The position numbers and the translations under genes are program-made. Source: Frondihabitans australicus (GTDB lineage Bacteria; Actinomycetota; Actinomycetes; Actinomycetales; Microbacteriaceae). From it: a DNA stretch of 64,000 nucleotides. The notes below the pieces were generated by a model. The model searched no databases and was not told where the DNA came from. It worked only from the letters and a program-made list of their open reading frames with translations. Location of the stretch: positions 682,001-746,000 of the forward strand of contig NZ_RBKS01000001.1 of the NCBI RefSeq assembly GCF_003634555.1, in the 5' to 3' direction. Of this stretch, positions 16,885 to 26,298 are shown piece by piece; position 1 is the stretch's first letter; the number at the start of each line of letters is the position of its first letter.

Positions 16885-18537
16885 ATGCTCCACGCCAGAA
16901 GATTCGCCCGACTCGCGGCCGTCGCCGCGGTGGTCGCGCTCGCCGCCGCCGGCTGCAGCATCCAGATCAAGTCGCGCCCCGATCCCTCGATCGGCAGCGA
17001 CACGATGCTCATCGCCGCCGACACCGGCTCGCCCACGCTCACGCGCAACTTCAACCCGTTCCTCACGAACGCGCGCACCGCGACGCCGTACATCTACGAG
17101 CCGCTCGTCGTCGTCAACAACCTCGACGGCGCGCAGCATCCGTGGCTGGCCTCGAAGGTCGCCCAGCCGAACGCGTCGACGATCGACTACACGATCCGCA
17201 CCGGCGTGAAGTGGTCCGACGGCAAGGCGTTCACGCCCGCCGACGTCGCCTTCACGTTCGCGCTGCTGAAGAAGTACCCGACGCTCGACACCACCGGCAT
17301 CTGGCAGTACATCGGCTCGGTCTCGACCGCGGGCGACACCGTCACCGTGCACCTCAAGAGCGCCGACGCCCCGGCCGCGTCGATCATCTCGCAGGTGCTG
17401 ATCGTGCCCCAGCACATCTGGAAGAGCGTCAAGCACCCCAACACCTGGCTGAACCCGAACCCGGTGGGCACCGGCCCCTACAAGCTCGGCAACTTCTACC
17501 CGCAGCAGTACAGCCTCGACAAGAACGACCTCTACTGGCAGGCCTCGAAGGTCGCGGCGAAGCACCTGATCCTGCCCGGCAGCAACACGCAGCTCGACGT
17601 CGTGACCAAGGGCTACGACTGGGCCTACTCGTTCATCAGCGACGTGAAGGGCACCTGGCTCGCGGCGAATAAGGACAACAAGTACTGGTTCCCGCCGGGA
17701 GGCACGATCGTGCTCTACCCGAACCTCACGAAGGCGCCGTTCAACAACCTCGACTTCCGGCAGGGTCTCTCGCTGGCTCTCGACCGCAAGGCGATCGGCG
17801 ACTCCGCGGCCGAGGGCTACATGCAGCAGGCCGGCCAGAACGGGCTCCTGCTGCCCGCCCAGAACGACCTCCTCGACCCGTCGCTGCCGAACAAGGGCCT
17901 CATCGCACAGGACACCAAGGGCGCGCTCGCCGCGTTCGCGAAGGCCGGCTACACCGAGAAGGGCGGCAAGCTCGTCGATGCGCAGGGCAACCAGGCGACG
18001 CTCTCGCTGATGACGGCCAACGGCTACACCGACTGGCTGCGCGCGGTCCAGGCGATCCAGAAAGAGCTGGGCGCCGTCGGCATCCAGGTGAAGATCACCC
18101 AGCCGCAGCCCGCCGCGTACCAGCTGGCCCTGCAGAACGGCGACTTCGACCTCGCGCTCGGCGGGTTCGGCGGCACCGGATCGCTGTACCAGGACTTCAA
18201 CGTCGCCCTCGACTCGTCCTTCGTGAAGCCGATCGGCAAGGCCGCGCCGAGCAATTTCGAGCGGTTCAGCGACAAGCAGACCGACTCGCTGCTCGCGCAG
18301 TTCCGCGCCACGACCGACAGCTCGACGCAGAAGCAGCTCGGGTACCAGCTGCAGCAGGTGGTCTACGACAAGCTGCCGTTCCTGTCGATCTACTACGGCG
18401 GCTCCTGGGGCCTCTACAACACCTCGAAGTTCACCGGCTGGCCGACGGCGAAAGACCCGTACGCGAGCCCGAAGAACTACCAGTCGACCCCGCTGCTGAT
18501 CTTCACCCACCTCAAGAAGGCGAAGGCGAGCAGCTGA
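16885..18537 (+). CDS. ABC transporter substrate-binding lipoprotein, family 5 (peptide/oligosaccharide)
   Basis: 550 residues. Signal peptide with lipobox AAAGC (Cys24). The SBP_bac_5 fold is clear: FNPFLTNARTATPYIYEPL, DYTIRTGVKWSDGKAFTPADVAFTF, GTGPYKL and the C-terminal DKLPFLSIYYGGSWG. The family binds oligopeptides, nickel or, in a well-known subset, cello- and other oligosaccharides. The LacI operator upstream and the GH1 gene at the end of the operon argue for a beta-linked oligosaccharide. ATG 16885 follows a GGAAG site and gives a compact signal peptide; an upstream GTG at 16828 does not. Its stop shares one base with the next start. Confidence 0.9.
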   Translation: MLHARRFARLAAVAAVVALAAAGCSIQIKSRPDPSIGSDTMLIAADTGSPTLTRNFNPFLTNARTATPYIYEPLVVVNNLDGAQHPWLASKVAQPNASTIDYTIRTGVKWSDGKAFTPADVAFTFALLKKYPTLDTTGIWQYIGSVSTAGDTVTVHLKSADAPAASIISQVLIVPQHIWKSVKHPNTWLNPNPVGTGPYKLGNFYPQQYSLDKNDLYWQASKVAAKHLILPGSNTQLDVVTKGYDWAYSFISDVKGTWLAANKDNKYWFPPGGTIVLYPNLTKAPFNNLDFRQGLSLALDRKAIGDSAAEGYMQQAGQNGLLLPAQNDLLDPSLPNKGLIAQDTKGALAAFAKAGYTEKGGKLVDAQGNQATLSLMTANGYTDWLRAVQAIQKELGAVGIQVKITQPQPAAYQLALQNGDFDLALGGFGGTGSLYQDFNVALDSSFVKPIGKAAPSNFERFSDKQTDSLLAQFRATTDSSTQKQLGYQLQQVVYDKLPFLSIYYGGSWGLYNTSKFTGWPTAKDPYASPKNYQSTPLLIFTHLKKAKASS

Positions 18538-19514
18538 TGCGCTGGATCAAGAAGCTCGGCCTGTTCGTCCTCACGCTCTGGGCCGCCGTCACCGTCAACT
18601 TCATCCTGCCCAGGCTCATGCCCGGTTCGCCGGCGGACGCCGCGATCGCGAAGCTCTCGCAGTCCGGCCCCGTCTCGAACGCCACGAAGAAGGCGATCGA
18701 GGCCCAGCTCGGCGTGCCGAAGGGCAGCCTGATCGCCCAGTACGGCGAGTACCTGCACCAGGTCGTCACCCTGCACTTCGGGGTCAGCTACACGTTCTAC
18801 CCCGAGTCGGTGTCGTCGCTGATCGCCGGCGCGCTGCCGTACACGCTGATCCTCGTCGGCGTCGTGACGGTCATCGCGTTCGTGGGCGGCACGCTGCTCG
18901 GCGTGCTCGCGGCGTGGAAGCGCGGCACCTGGGTGGAGGCGCTGCCGACGCTCGGCGGATCGTTCATGAGCGCGTTCCCGTACTTCTGGACGGCCCTGCT
19001 GCTCCTGTTCTTCCTCGGCTACGTCGCCCACGCGTTCCCGACCTCGGGGGCCGCCGGCGTCACCGACACCCCGGCGTTCACCGGTCCGTACGTCACGGAC
19101 GTGCTCTACCACGCCGTGCTGCCAGCGCTCACGATCCTGATCACGTCGCTCGGCGGCTGGATCCTCGGCATGCGCAACACGATGATCAACACGCTCGGCG
19201 ACGACTACGTCACCTTCGCCGAGGCGAACGGTCTGAAGAGCCGCACGGTGGCGGTCCGGTACGCGGCGCGCAACGCGATCCTGCCGAACCTCACCTCGTT
19301 CGGCCTCGCCCTCGGCGGCGTGGTCGGCGGGTCGCTGCTGGTCGAGAGCGTCTTCGGCTACCCCGGCATCGGCTACCTGCTGCTCAAGGCCGTCACCAAC
19401 CAGGACTACCCGCTCATGCAGGCGCTCTTCCTCATGATCACCGTCAGCGTGCTCGTCGCCAACTTCCTGGTCGACCTGCTGTACGGCGTCCTCGACCCCC
19501 GAACCCGGAAGTAG
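18537..19514 (+). CDS. ABC transporter permease, DppB-type
   Basis: 325 residues with six transmembrane helices. The N-terminus (RWIKKLGLFVLTLWAAVTVNFILPRLMPGSPADA) matches DppB/OppB proteins, and the permease loop that contacts the ATPase (EAX3GX9LP) reads EANGLKSRTVAVRYAARNAILP. It forms half of the membrane channel with the DppC-type subunit that follows. The start overlaps the preceding stop by one base, so expression is coupled within the operon. Confidence 0.92.
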   Translation: MRWIKKLGLFVLTLWAAVTVNFILPRLMPGSPADAAIAKLSQSGPVSNATKKAIEAQLGVPKGSLIAQYGEYLHQVVTLHFGVSYTFYPESVSSLIAGALPYTLILVGVVTVIAFVGGTLLGVLAAWKRGTWVEALPTLGGSFMSAFPYFWTALLLLFFLGYVAHAFPTSGAAGVTDTPAFTGPYVTDVLYHAVLPALTILITSLGGWILGMRNTMINTLGDDYVTFAEANGLKSRTVAVRYAARNAILPNLTSFGLALGGVVGGSLLVESVFGYPGIGYLLLKAVTNQDYPLMQALFLMITVSVLVANFLVDLLYGVLDPRTRK

Positions 19515-19522
19515 GTGCGACG

Positions 19523-20458
19523 ATGACGTCGACTCTCGAACCCCAGCTGCCGCACGATGTCGCGACCGCCCAGGCGGAGGTCGCCGCGGCCCCGTCGCCG
19601 TGGCGCGTGGTGGTGCGCGCGGCCTCCACCATCTGGAGCAACCGCAAGTCCCGCATCGGGGCGGTCATGCTCGCGGTGTTCGTCCTGGTGGCGATCTTCG
19701 CGCCGCTCCTGGCCCCCTACGACCCCTCCGCGACGACGTTCGCCCGGAGCGCGAACGCCAGCGCCGCCCACTGGTTCGGCACCACCGCGGCCGGCGAGGA
19801 CGTCCTGAGCCAGCTGATCCACGGCGCCCGCATCAGCGTGATGGTGGGCTTCCTGGCGGGCCTGTTCTCGACCTGCATCGCGGTCGTCATCGGCCTCAGC
19901 TGGGGCTACACGCGCGGCTTCGCCGGCGACGTCGCCGGGTTCGTCGTGAACCTCTTCCTGGTCGTGCCGTCGCTGCCGCTCATGATCGTCATCGCCGCGT
20001 ACCTCCAGAACGGCGGCATCGTGATGATCATCCTGGTCGTCGTGCTCACCGGCTGGGCGTTCGGCGCACGCGTGCTGCGCAGTCAGACGCAGTCGCTGCG
20101 CTCGCGCGACTTCGTGACGGCGGCGCAGTTCTCGGGCGACTCGGCCTGGCGGATCGTGTTCCGCGAGATCCTGCCGAACATGACGTCGCTGATCGTCGGC
20201 AGCTTCTTCGGCGCCGCCACGAGCGCGATCCTGGCGGAGGCAGGCCTCGAGTTCCTCGGGCTCGGCGACTCGTCGACCGTGAGCTGGGGAACCATGCTCT
20301 TTTGGGCGCAGAACTCGAACGCGCTGCTCACCGGCCAGTGGGTGCTGCTGTTCGCGCCCGGCCTGTGCATCGCGCTGCTCGCGACGTCGCTCACGCTCAT
20401 CAACTTCGGGGTCGACGGCCTCAGCAACCCGCGCCTGCGAGAGGGGAGCGGACGATGA
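19523..20458 (+). CDS. ABC transporter permease, DppC-type
   Basis: 311 residues. A cytoplasmic N-terminus of about 45 residues, an N-terminal helix followed by the DppC-type sequence FAPLLAPYDPSATTF and HWFGTTAAGEDVLSQLIHGARISVMVGF, then five more helices and the coupling loop AAQFSGDSAWRIVFREILPN. Pairs with the upstream DppB-type subunit. ATG 19523 lies 8 bp after the previous stop; GTAGGTG upstream is a weak ribosome site. Stop overlaps the next ATG (ATGA). Confidence 0.92.
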   Translation: MTSTLEPQLPHDVATAQAEVAAAPSPWRVVVRAASTIWSNRKSRIGAVMLAVFVLVAIFAPLLAPYDPSATTFARSANASAAHWFGTTAAGEDVLSQLIHGARISVMVGFLAGLFSTCIAVVIGLSWGYTRGFAGDVAGFVVNLFLVVPSLPLMIVIAAYLQNGGIVMIILVVVLTGWAFGARVLRSQTQSLRSRDFVTAAQFSGDSAWRIVFREILPNMTSLIVGSFFGAATSAILAEAGLEFLGLGDSSTVSWGTMLFWAQNSNALLTGQWVLLFAPGLCIALLATSLTLINFGVDGLSNPRLREGSGR

Positions 20459-22200
20459 CCACGACGCTCGAGACCACCGGGGCTCCGGCCCCCACCGCTG
20501 ACGACCGCCTCCTCGACGTGCGCGGGCTGACCGTCGTCTACGACACGTCCGGGGCATCCGGGGCGTCCGCTTCCGATGCGTCCGACGCCTTCCGCGCCGT
20601 CGACGACGTGTCGTTCACCCTGCGCCGCGGCGAGTTCATCGGGCTGGTGGGGGAGTCAGGATCCGGCAAGTCCACCCTCGGCTTCGCCCTCACCCGCCTC
20701 GCCAAGCCGCCCGCCCGCATCGCCGCCGGCAGCATCTTCTTCGACGGCACCGACGTCGCGACCATCGAGGGCGAGCAGCTCCGCGAGCAGCGCCACGGCG
20801 GGTTCGCGATGGTGCTGCAGTCGGGCATGAACGCGCTGAATCCGGTGCGGACGATCCGCGACCACTTCCGCGACATCTACCGCGCGCACCGTCATGTGCC
20901 GCGCGAGCGGTGGGAGTCGCGGTCGGTCGAGCTCGTCGGCAAGGTCGAGCTGCCCGGCACCGTCCTCGACCGCTACCCGGGCGAGCTCTCCGGCGGCATG
21001 CGCCAGCGCGTCTCCATCGCCCTGGCTCTTTCGCTCGAACCCCAGCTGCTCGTCTTCGACGAGCCCACGACCGCTCTCGACGTGCTCGTGCAGCACGCCG
21101 TGATGGAGACCATCACGCAGCTGCAGAGATCCGAGGGCTTCACCGCGATCCTGATCAGCCACGACCTCGGCATCGTGCTCGAGGCGACCGAACGGGTGCT
21201 CGTCATGCACGAGGGCCGCATCGTCGAGGACGCCCCGTCGCGCGAGGTGCTCACCGCCCCGAAAGACGAGTACACGAAGATGCTGCTCGGCCACTACGCC
21301 GACCCGCGCGCCGAGACGATCGAGCTGCCGGGCTTCGAGCACCGCGCCGTGCAGCCCACCACCTCGACCGGCTCGCGCGCCAGCGTCAACCGTGTCGCCA
21401 CGAAGACGCTCGTCGTCGACAGCATCGGCATGGTCTACCCGCCGCCCCGTCGCGGTGAGAGCGCCGTGACCGCCGTCGACGGAGTGTCGTTCACCCTCGA
21501 ACCGGGCGAGGCTCTCGCGCTGGTGGGGGCGTCAGGATCCGGCAAGTCCACCATCGCCAAGATCATCACCGCCGTCGAGCGCCCGACCTCGGGCACCGTC
21601 GCCTTCGGCGACCTGCGGATCGACCGGCTCAGCCGACGGTCGCGGGCGCAGCGCGAGCTGCACCGCGACATCCAGATGGTGTTCCAGGACCCGTACGCGG
21701 CGCTCAACCCGCTGCACACCGTGGAGTACACGCTCATGCGCCCGGTGCTGAACTACACCGGCCTGCGCGGGCGGGAGGCCCGGCGACGCATGCTCGAGCT
21801 GCTCGAGACGGTCGGGCTCACCCCGGTCGAGCAGTTCGCGCAGAAGCTGCCGCACCAGCTCTCCGGCGGGCAGCGGCAGCGCGTCGTCATCGCCCGGGCG
21901 CTGGCCAGCGACCCGCAGGTGATCATCGCCGACGAGCCCGTCTCGATGCTCGACGTGTCGCTGCGCGCCGGGGTGCTGGCGCTGCTCGACGACCTCCGTG
22001 TCGAGCGGGGCGTGAGCATGCTCTACATCACGCACGACCTCCTCTCGGCGCGCGTGGTGACCGACAACATCCTGGTCCTCAACCAGGGCCGCGTCGTCGA
22101 GCGCGGTGAGACCTCGGCGGTGCTGCGGAACCCCACCGACGACTACACGATCCGCCTGCTCGACGCGATCCCGAACCCGGCCCGCGACGGCGTCGCCTGA
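20455..22200 (+). CDS. Double ABC ATPase (DppD-DppF fusion type)
   Basis: 581 residues holding two complete nucleotide-binding domains. The first (about 20-270) has Walker A GESGSGKS (66-73), signature LSGGMRQR and Walker B LLVFDEPTTALD with ISHDL. The second (about 320-580) has Walker A GASGSGKS, signature LSGGQRQR and Walker B VIIADEPVSMLD with ITHDL. The two are separate genes in most Dpp/Opp systems and are fused here, a recurring arrangement in actinobacteria. It powers import by the preceding permeases. Both Walker A motifs are spelled with the rare codons TCA GGA TCC. Confidence 0.95.
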   Translation: MTTTLETTGAPAPTADDRLLDVRGLTVVYDTSGASGASASDASDAFRAVDDVSFTLRRGEFIGLVGESGSGKSTLGFALTRLAKPPARIAAGSIFFDGTDVATIEGEQLREQRHGGFAMVLQSGMNALNPVRTIRDHFRDIYRAHRHVPRERWESRSVELVGKVELPGTVLDRYPGELSGGMRQRVSIALALSLEPQLLVFDEPTTALDVLVQHAVMETITQLQRSEGFTAILISHDLGIVLEATERVLVMHEGRIVEDAPSREVLTAPKDEYTKMLLGHYADPRAETIELPGFEHRAVQPTTSTGSRASVNRVATKTLVVDSIGMVYPPPRRGESAVTAVDGVSFTLEPGEALALVGASGSGKSTIAKIITAVERPTSGTVAFGDLRIDRLSRRSRAQRELHRDIQMVFQDPYAALNPLHTVEYTLMRPVLNYTGLRGREARRRMLELLETVGLTPVEQFAQKLPHQLSGGQRQRVVIARALASDPQVIIADEPVSMLDVSLRAGVLALLDDLRVERGVSMLYITHDLLSARVVTDNILVLNQGRVVERGETSAVLRNPTDDYTIRLLDAIPNPARDGVA

Positions 22201-22244
22201 GTCGCGTCTCCCCGTCCGCCCGTACCTCACGCTTGGAGACACCC

Positions 22245-23423
22245 ATGCTCGAATTCCCCGACGGCTTCCTCTGGGGCGCCGCGACCGCCGCGCACCAGAT
22301 CGAGGGCAACAACGTCAACAGCAACTGGTGGGCGATGGAGCACGACCCCGGCACCACCATCGTCGAGCCGTCCGGCGACGCCGCCGACAGCTACCACCGG
22401 TTCCGCGACGACATGCGCCTCCTCGCCGACCTGGGCCTCAACTCCTACCGGTTCAGCGTCGAGTGGGCACGCATCGAGCCCGAGCGGGGCTTCGTCTCGC
22501 GGGCCGAGATCGACCACTACCGCCGCATGGTCGACACGGCGCTCGAGTTCGGCCTCGAGCCCGTCGTCACGCTGATGCACTTCACCGTGCCGCGCTGGTT
22601 CGACCGCGACGGGTTCTGGCGGGCTCCCGATGCCGCCGACCTGTTCGCGCGCTACGCCGAGATCGCGCTGCCCATCGTGTCGAGCGGCGTCCGCTACGTC
22701 TGCACGATCAACGAGCCGAACATCGCCGCGATGCTCGCCGGCGGCGAGGACTCCGCGAACCTCGTCGCGTACGGCCTGCCGAACCCCGACCTCGGCGTCG
22801 CCGACGCTCTGCTCGCGTCGCACCGCCGCTCGCGCGAGGTGCTGTCGTCGGTGCCGGGGCTTCAGTCGGGCTGGACGGTCGCGACCCAGGCCTTCCGAGC
22901 CACCGGCGAACCAGGATCCGCCGAGACCCTGCGCAGCTACGGCTACCCGCGCGACGACTGGTACCTCGAGAGCGCCCGCGGAGACGACTTCGTCGGCGTG
23001 CAGGCCTACACGCGCACCTTCATCGGGGCTTCCGGTCCCCTGCCGGTGGCGGAGGGGGTCGAGACGACGCTCACCGGGTGGGAGTACTACCCGCCCGCCG
23101 CCGAAGACGGGATCCGGAGCGCGTGGGAGCTCTCCGGCCACGTGCCCGTCATGGTCACCGAGAACGGCATCGCCACCGCCGACGACTCGCGCCGCATCGA
23201 TTACACGCGCGACGCGCTCGCCGGGGTGCACCGGGCCATCGACGACGGTGTCACCGTGCTCGGCTACCAGCACTGGTCGGCGCTCGACAACTACGAGTGG
23301 GCGTCGGGCTACGCGCCGACCTTCGGGCTCATCGCGTGGGATCGCGAGACGTTCGAACGGATGCCGAAGCCGAGCGCGGCGTGGTACGGCGAGGTGGCCC
23401 GGGCCAACGCCCTCGCCGTGTGA
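22245..23423 (+). CDS. GH1 beta-glucosidase
   Basis: 392 residues, shorter than the usual 440-470, so some surface loops are missing. The GH1 barrel begins FPDGFLWGAATAAHQIEGNN; the acid/base Glu157 lies in TINEPN and the nucleophile Glu306 in VTENGI, with the C-terminal HWSALDNYEWASGYAPTFGL aglycone/glucose-binding signature. It should split beta-glucosides or other short beta-glycosides brought in by the adjoining transporter; no signal peptide. ATG 22245 has TTGGAG 6-11 nt upstream; an in-frame TTG at 22233 overlaps that site. Last gene of the operon. Confidence 0.93.
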   Translation: MLEFPDGFLWGAATAAHQIEGNNVNSNWWAMEHDPGTTIVEPSGDAADSYHRFRDDMRLLADLGLNSYRFSVEWARIEPERGFVSRAEIDHYRRMVDTALEFGLEPVVTLMHFTVPRWFDRDGFWRAPDAADLFARYAEIALPIVSSGVRYVCTINEPNIAAMLAGGEDSANLVAYGLPNPDLGVADALLASHRRSREVLSSVPGLQSGWTVATQAFRATGEPGSAETLRSYGYPRDDWYLESARGDDFVGVQAYTRTFIGASGPLPVAEGVETTLTGWEYYPPAAEDGIRSAWELSGHVPVMVTENGIATADDSRRIDYTRDALAGVHRAIDDGVTVLGYQHWSALDNYEWASGYAPTFGLIAWDRETFERMPKPSAAWYGEVARANALAV

Positions 23424-23432
23424 CGGCGGACC

Positions 23433-24266
23433 CTAGCCCCGCCCCACGAGCGGCATGGCAGGCGGCATGATCGTGAGGTTCGCGACGTTCACGCCGGGCA
23501 GCTGGTTCGCCATGTACAACACCGCGCGGCCCGTCTCGGCGACGTCGATCGTGGGTTCGACGCGCACCGAGCCGTCGGCCTGCAGGCTGCCCGCGCTGGA
23601 TCCTGCGGTCATCGGCGTCACCGCGTTGCCGATGTCGATCTGCGAACCCGAGATGCCGAACGGCCTGCCGTCGAGCTGGATCTGCTTCGTCAGCCCCGAG
23701 ACGGCGTGCTTCGCCACGGTGTACGGCGCCGAGAGCGGCCGCGGCGCGTAGGCCGAGATCGAGCCGTTCGTGATGATCCGGCCGCCCTGCGGGGTCTGCG
23801 CCCGCATCACGCGGAACGCCTCCCGCGCGCAGAGGAACGACCCGGTCACCGTGACGTCCATCACCGCCTGCCAGGTCTCGAGCGAGATCCGGTCGAGGTC
23901 GGTCGGCGGCGCGCCCGCCCCGGCGTTGTTGAACAGCAGGTCCACGCGGCCGAAACGCCGCACGGTCTCGTCGAACAGGCGCACGACGTCGTCTTCGCGG
24001 GTGACGTCGGCCACGAGCGGCAGGATCCGGCCCGACTCGCCCGCCACCTCGTCGAGCGCCTCCCGACGCCGCCCGGCGATCACGACCGTCCAGCCGTCGT
24101 TCGCGAGCTCCAGGGCCGCCGCCCGGCCGATTCCGGAGCCGCCGCCGGTCACCACGGCGACGCCCCGCTGCTCCTGCGCCCCCGCGTTCGCCGGCCGCTC
24201 GCCGTCGCCCGGCGCCGCCGCGCCCGCCTGCTGCCCACCCGCGTTGTGACTGGCCTCGTCGCTCAT
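23433..24266 (-). CDS. SDR-family oxidoreductase
   Basis: 277 residues. After a polar 30-residue N-terminal extension (Ala/Gly-rich), the classical short-chain dehydrogenase fold shows the NAD(P)-binding TGGGSGIG, NNAG, the catalytic Ser in NGSIS and YxxxK in YTVAKHA. Family enzymes reduce or oxidise alcohol/ketone pairs; the substrate is not evident. It converges on the GH1 gene with a 9-bp gap. The N-terminal extension is unusual, but ATG 24266 is the only start in the region; a valine codon near AVVTGGG could be a later start. Confidence 0.88.
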   Translation of the reverse strand: MSDEASHNAGGQQAGAAAPGDGERPANAGAQEQRGVAVVTGGGSGIGRAAALELANDGWTVVIAGRRREALDEVAGESGRILPLVADVTREDDVVRLFDETVRRFGRVDLLFNNAGAGAPPTDLDRISLETWQAVMDVTVTGSFLCAREAFRVMRAQTPQGGRIITNGSISAYAPRPLSAPYTVAKHAVSGLTKQIQLDGRPFGISGSQIDIGNAVTPMTAGSSAGSLQADGSVRVEPTIDVAETGRAVLYMANQLPGVNVANLTIMPPAMPLVGRG

Positions 24267-24386
24267 ACCCGCACGCTACCAGCGGGCCCGCTCGCGTAAT
24301 GCGCGCTTCACCGCGAGGCATCGGTAGCGAAACACCGCGCCGATTGACTGGGGCACGATCCCGTCCCGCCGCTCGAAGGAGTCCCC

Positions 24387-25688
24387 GTGCCCGACCGCTT
24401 CCACCTCGGATGGTTCCTCGACGGCTACCGCGTGCCCGCCTGGAACAAGCCGTGGTCGGGAACCTCGAGCCGCGACTGGCTGTCGGGCCAGTTCTACGTG
24501 GACATGGCGCGCGACCTCGAGAGGGGCTGCTTCGACTACTTCATGCTCGAGGACTCCAACTACGTGCCGAGCGAGTTCGGCGGCTCGATGGACGCCTACC
24601 TCAAGTACGGCCAGCGCGCCCCGAAGCTCGACCCGACCGCCCTCGCCAGCATCATCGCCCGCGACACCCGCCGCATCGGCGTCATCGCCACAGTCGCGAC
24701 CACCGAGATCTCGCCGTTCCGTCTCGCCCGCCTCATGGTCACGCTCGACCACATCTCGGACGGCAGGATCGGCTGGAACATCGTCACCGGCTCGAACGAC
24801 GCGGCCGCGCGGAACTTCGGCTTCGACCGGCAGCCCGAGCACGACGCCCGCTACGACCTCGCCGACGAGTTCATCCGCGCCGCGAAAGCCCTCTGGGACT
24901 CGTGGGACGACGACGCCGTCGTGATGGACACCGAGTCGGGCTTCTACGTCGACCCGTCGAAGGTGCACCGCGTCGACTTCTCGGGCGCTCATTTCTCCAC
25001 CCGCGGGCCGCTGAACACGATTCCGGGGCCTCAGAAGCAGCCGGTGCTCCTCCAGGCCGGCGTCTCGCCGCGAGGCATGCGCTTCTCGGCCCAGCACGCC
25101 GACTCGATCATCGCCACGGGCTCCGACGTCGCGGCGATGAAGGCGGTGCGCGACGGCATCCGCGCGTACGCCGTCGAGGCCGGGCGCGACCCCGACGAGA
25201 TCAAGGTGATGTTCATCACCGAGCCGGTGCTCGGCGAGACCGTCGAGGAGGCGACGGCGAAGGTGTCGCGAATCCGCGACGACGCCATGCGCACCTACGA
25301 CCACAACCTCGGCGGCCTCTCGAGCGTGACGATGATCGACTTCGCGCAGTTCGACCCCGACCAGCCGCTGCCCGCGGGCCTCACCACGAACGGCCACCAG
25401 GGGCAGCTGAACGACATGATCGCCTCGGGCAAGACCCTGCGCGAGCTGGCCGCGGCACCGCTCGCGAACGGCATGCGGTTCGTCGGCACGCCGGCGTCGG
25501 TCGCGGCCGACATGGAGGACGTCATGCGCGAGGTCGGCGGCGACGGCTTCCTCTTCTCGTCGCTCACCCCGACGAGGCGCTACGTGTCGGAGATCGTCGA
25601 CGGAGTGGTGCCCGAGCTCCAGAAGCGCGGGCTCGTCCGCACCTCGTACTCCGAGCCGACGCTGCGCGGGAATCTGCGGGCGTTCTGA
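24387..25688 (+). CDS. Flavin-dependent monooxygenase, NtaA/SnaA/DszA family (LLM class)
   Basis: 433 residues. Luciferase-like TIM barrel: FHLGWFLDGYRVPAWN, FDYFMLEDSNYV, TVATTEISPFRLARLMVTLDH, the family hallmark RIGWNIVTGSND and PVLLQAGVSPRGM. These enzymes use FMNH2 from a partner reductase to oxidise substrates such as nitrilotriacetate, pristinamycin IIB or dibenzothiophene sulfone. No flavin reductase gene is adjacent. GTG 24387 has GAAGGAG 6 nt upstream. The second LLM gene at 29088 is only distantly similar. Confidence 0.93.
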   Translation: MPDRFHLGWFLDGYRVPAWNKPWSGTSSRDWLSGQFYVDMARDLERGCFDYFMLEDSNYVPSEFGGSMDAYLKYGQRAPKLDPTALASIIARDTRRIGVIATVATTEISPFRLARLMVTLDHISDGRIGWNIVTGSNDAAARNFGFDRQPEHDARYDLADEFIRAAKALWDSWDDDAVVMDTESGFYVDPSKVHRVDFSGAHFSTRGPLNTIPGPQKQPVLLQAGVSPRGMRFSAQHADSIIATGSDVAAMKAVRDGIRAYAVEAGRDPDEIKVMFITEPVLGETVEEATAKVSRIRDDAMRTYDHNLGGLSSVTMIDFAQFDPDQPLPAGLTTNGHQGQLNDMIASGKTLRELAAAPLANGMRFVGTPASVAADMEDVMREVGGDGFLFSSLTPTRRYVSEIVDGVVPELQKRGLVRTSYSEPTLRGNLRAF

Positions 25689-25702
25689 CCGCCCGACGCC
25701 GG

Positions 25703-25708
25703 TAGGGT
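25703..25708 (+). promoter_or_regulatory. -10 box of a probable leaderless transcript
   Basis: TAGGGT ends 6 nt before GTG 25715, so transcription would start at or next to the start codon. No separate ribosome site is needed in this arrangement. Confidence 0.5.
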
Positions 25709-25714
25709 GGCGGC

Positions 25715-26260
25715 GTGATCGACCCGGCCCCGCGCATCCTGCCCGCCCTGGGCCGCGAGTGGCAGCCGTGGGCCAACGGCGGGGGAGTCTCGTCGACCTT
25801 CGTCGAGGGGCCCGACTTCCGCATCGCGCTGGCCGTCATCGATCGCGAGGGCCCGTTCTCCGACTACTCGGGGTTCGACCGCACGCTGCTGCACGCTGGC
25901 GGTCCGCCGCTCACGCTTGTCGTCGACGGGGTGCCGCACGCGCTGTCGGTCGGCCGGCAGCTCACCTTCGACGGGGCCGCCGCCGTGTCGGCCGTCGGCG
26001 TGAGCGGGCCCGTCCAGGCCTTCAACCTGATGGTGCGGCGTGGTGTCGTCTCGGGTTCTCTCTCCGTCTCGCGCACCGACGTGGTCGAGGCGGGCGCAGG
26101 ATCCGAGACCGCGCTCGTCCTGCTGCTCACCCCCGCGACCCTGGCCGACGGGCGCCCCCTCGCGCCCCACGACGCCGTGCTTCCGTCGCGCGCGCCCCTC
26201 GTCCTCGCCGCGCCCGCGGACGTCGCCGTCGTCCGTGCTGCTCCCGTCGCGCTCGCGTGA
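25715..26260 (+). CDS. HutD/Ves-family protein
   Basis: 181 residues of a small cupin-like family. Recognisable features are the opening WQPWANGGGVSSTFVEGPDFRIALAVIDREGPFS, then the FDRTLLHAGG region, the LTFDGAAAVSA strand and GPVQAFNLMVRR, all in family order. HutD/Ves proteins bind small ligands; HutD appears in histidine utilisation loci, and a cap on N-formyl glutamate levels has been suggested for it. No other hut gene is present here. GTG start is preceded by a TANNNT box at leaderless spacing. It follows the monooxygenase by 26 bp. Confidence 0.8.
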   Translation: MIDPAPRILPALGREWQPWANGGGVSSTFVEGPDFRIALAVIDREGPFSDYSGFDRTLLHAGGPPLTLVVDGVPHALSVGRQLTFDGAAAVSAVGVSGPVQAFNLMVRRGVVSGSLSVSRTDVVEAGAGSETALVLLLTPATLADGRPLAPHDAVLPSRAPLVLAAPADVAVVRAAPVALA

Positions 26261-26298
26261 CCCGTCTCGGCGGGGGAGCAGTGTTCGCCCTGGCGAGT

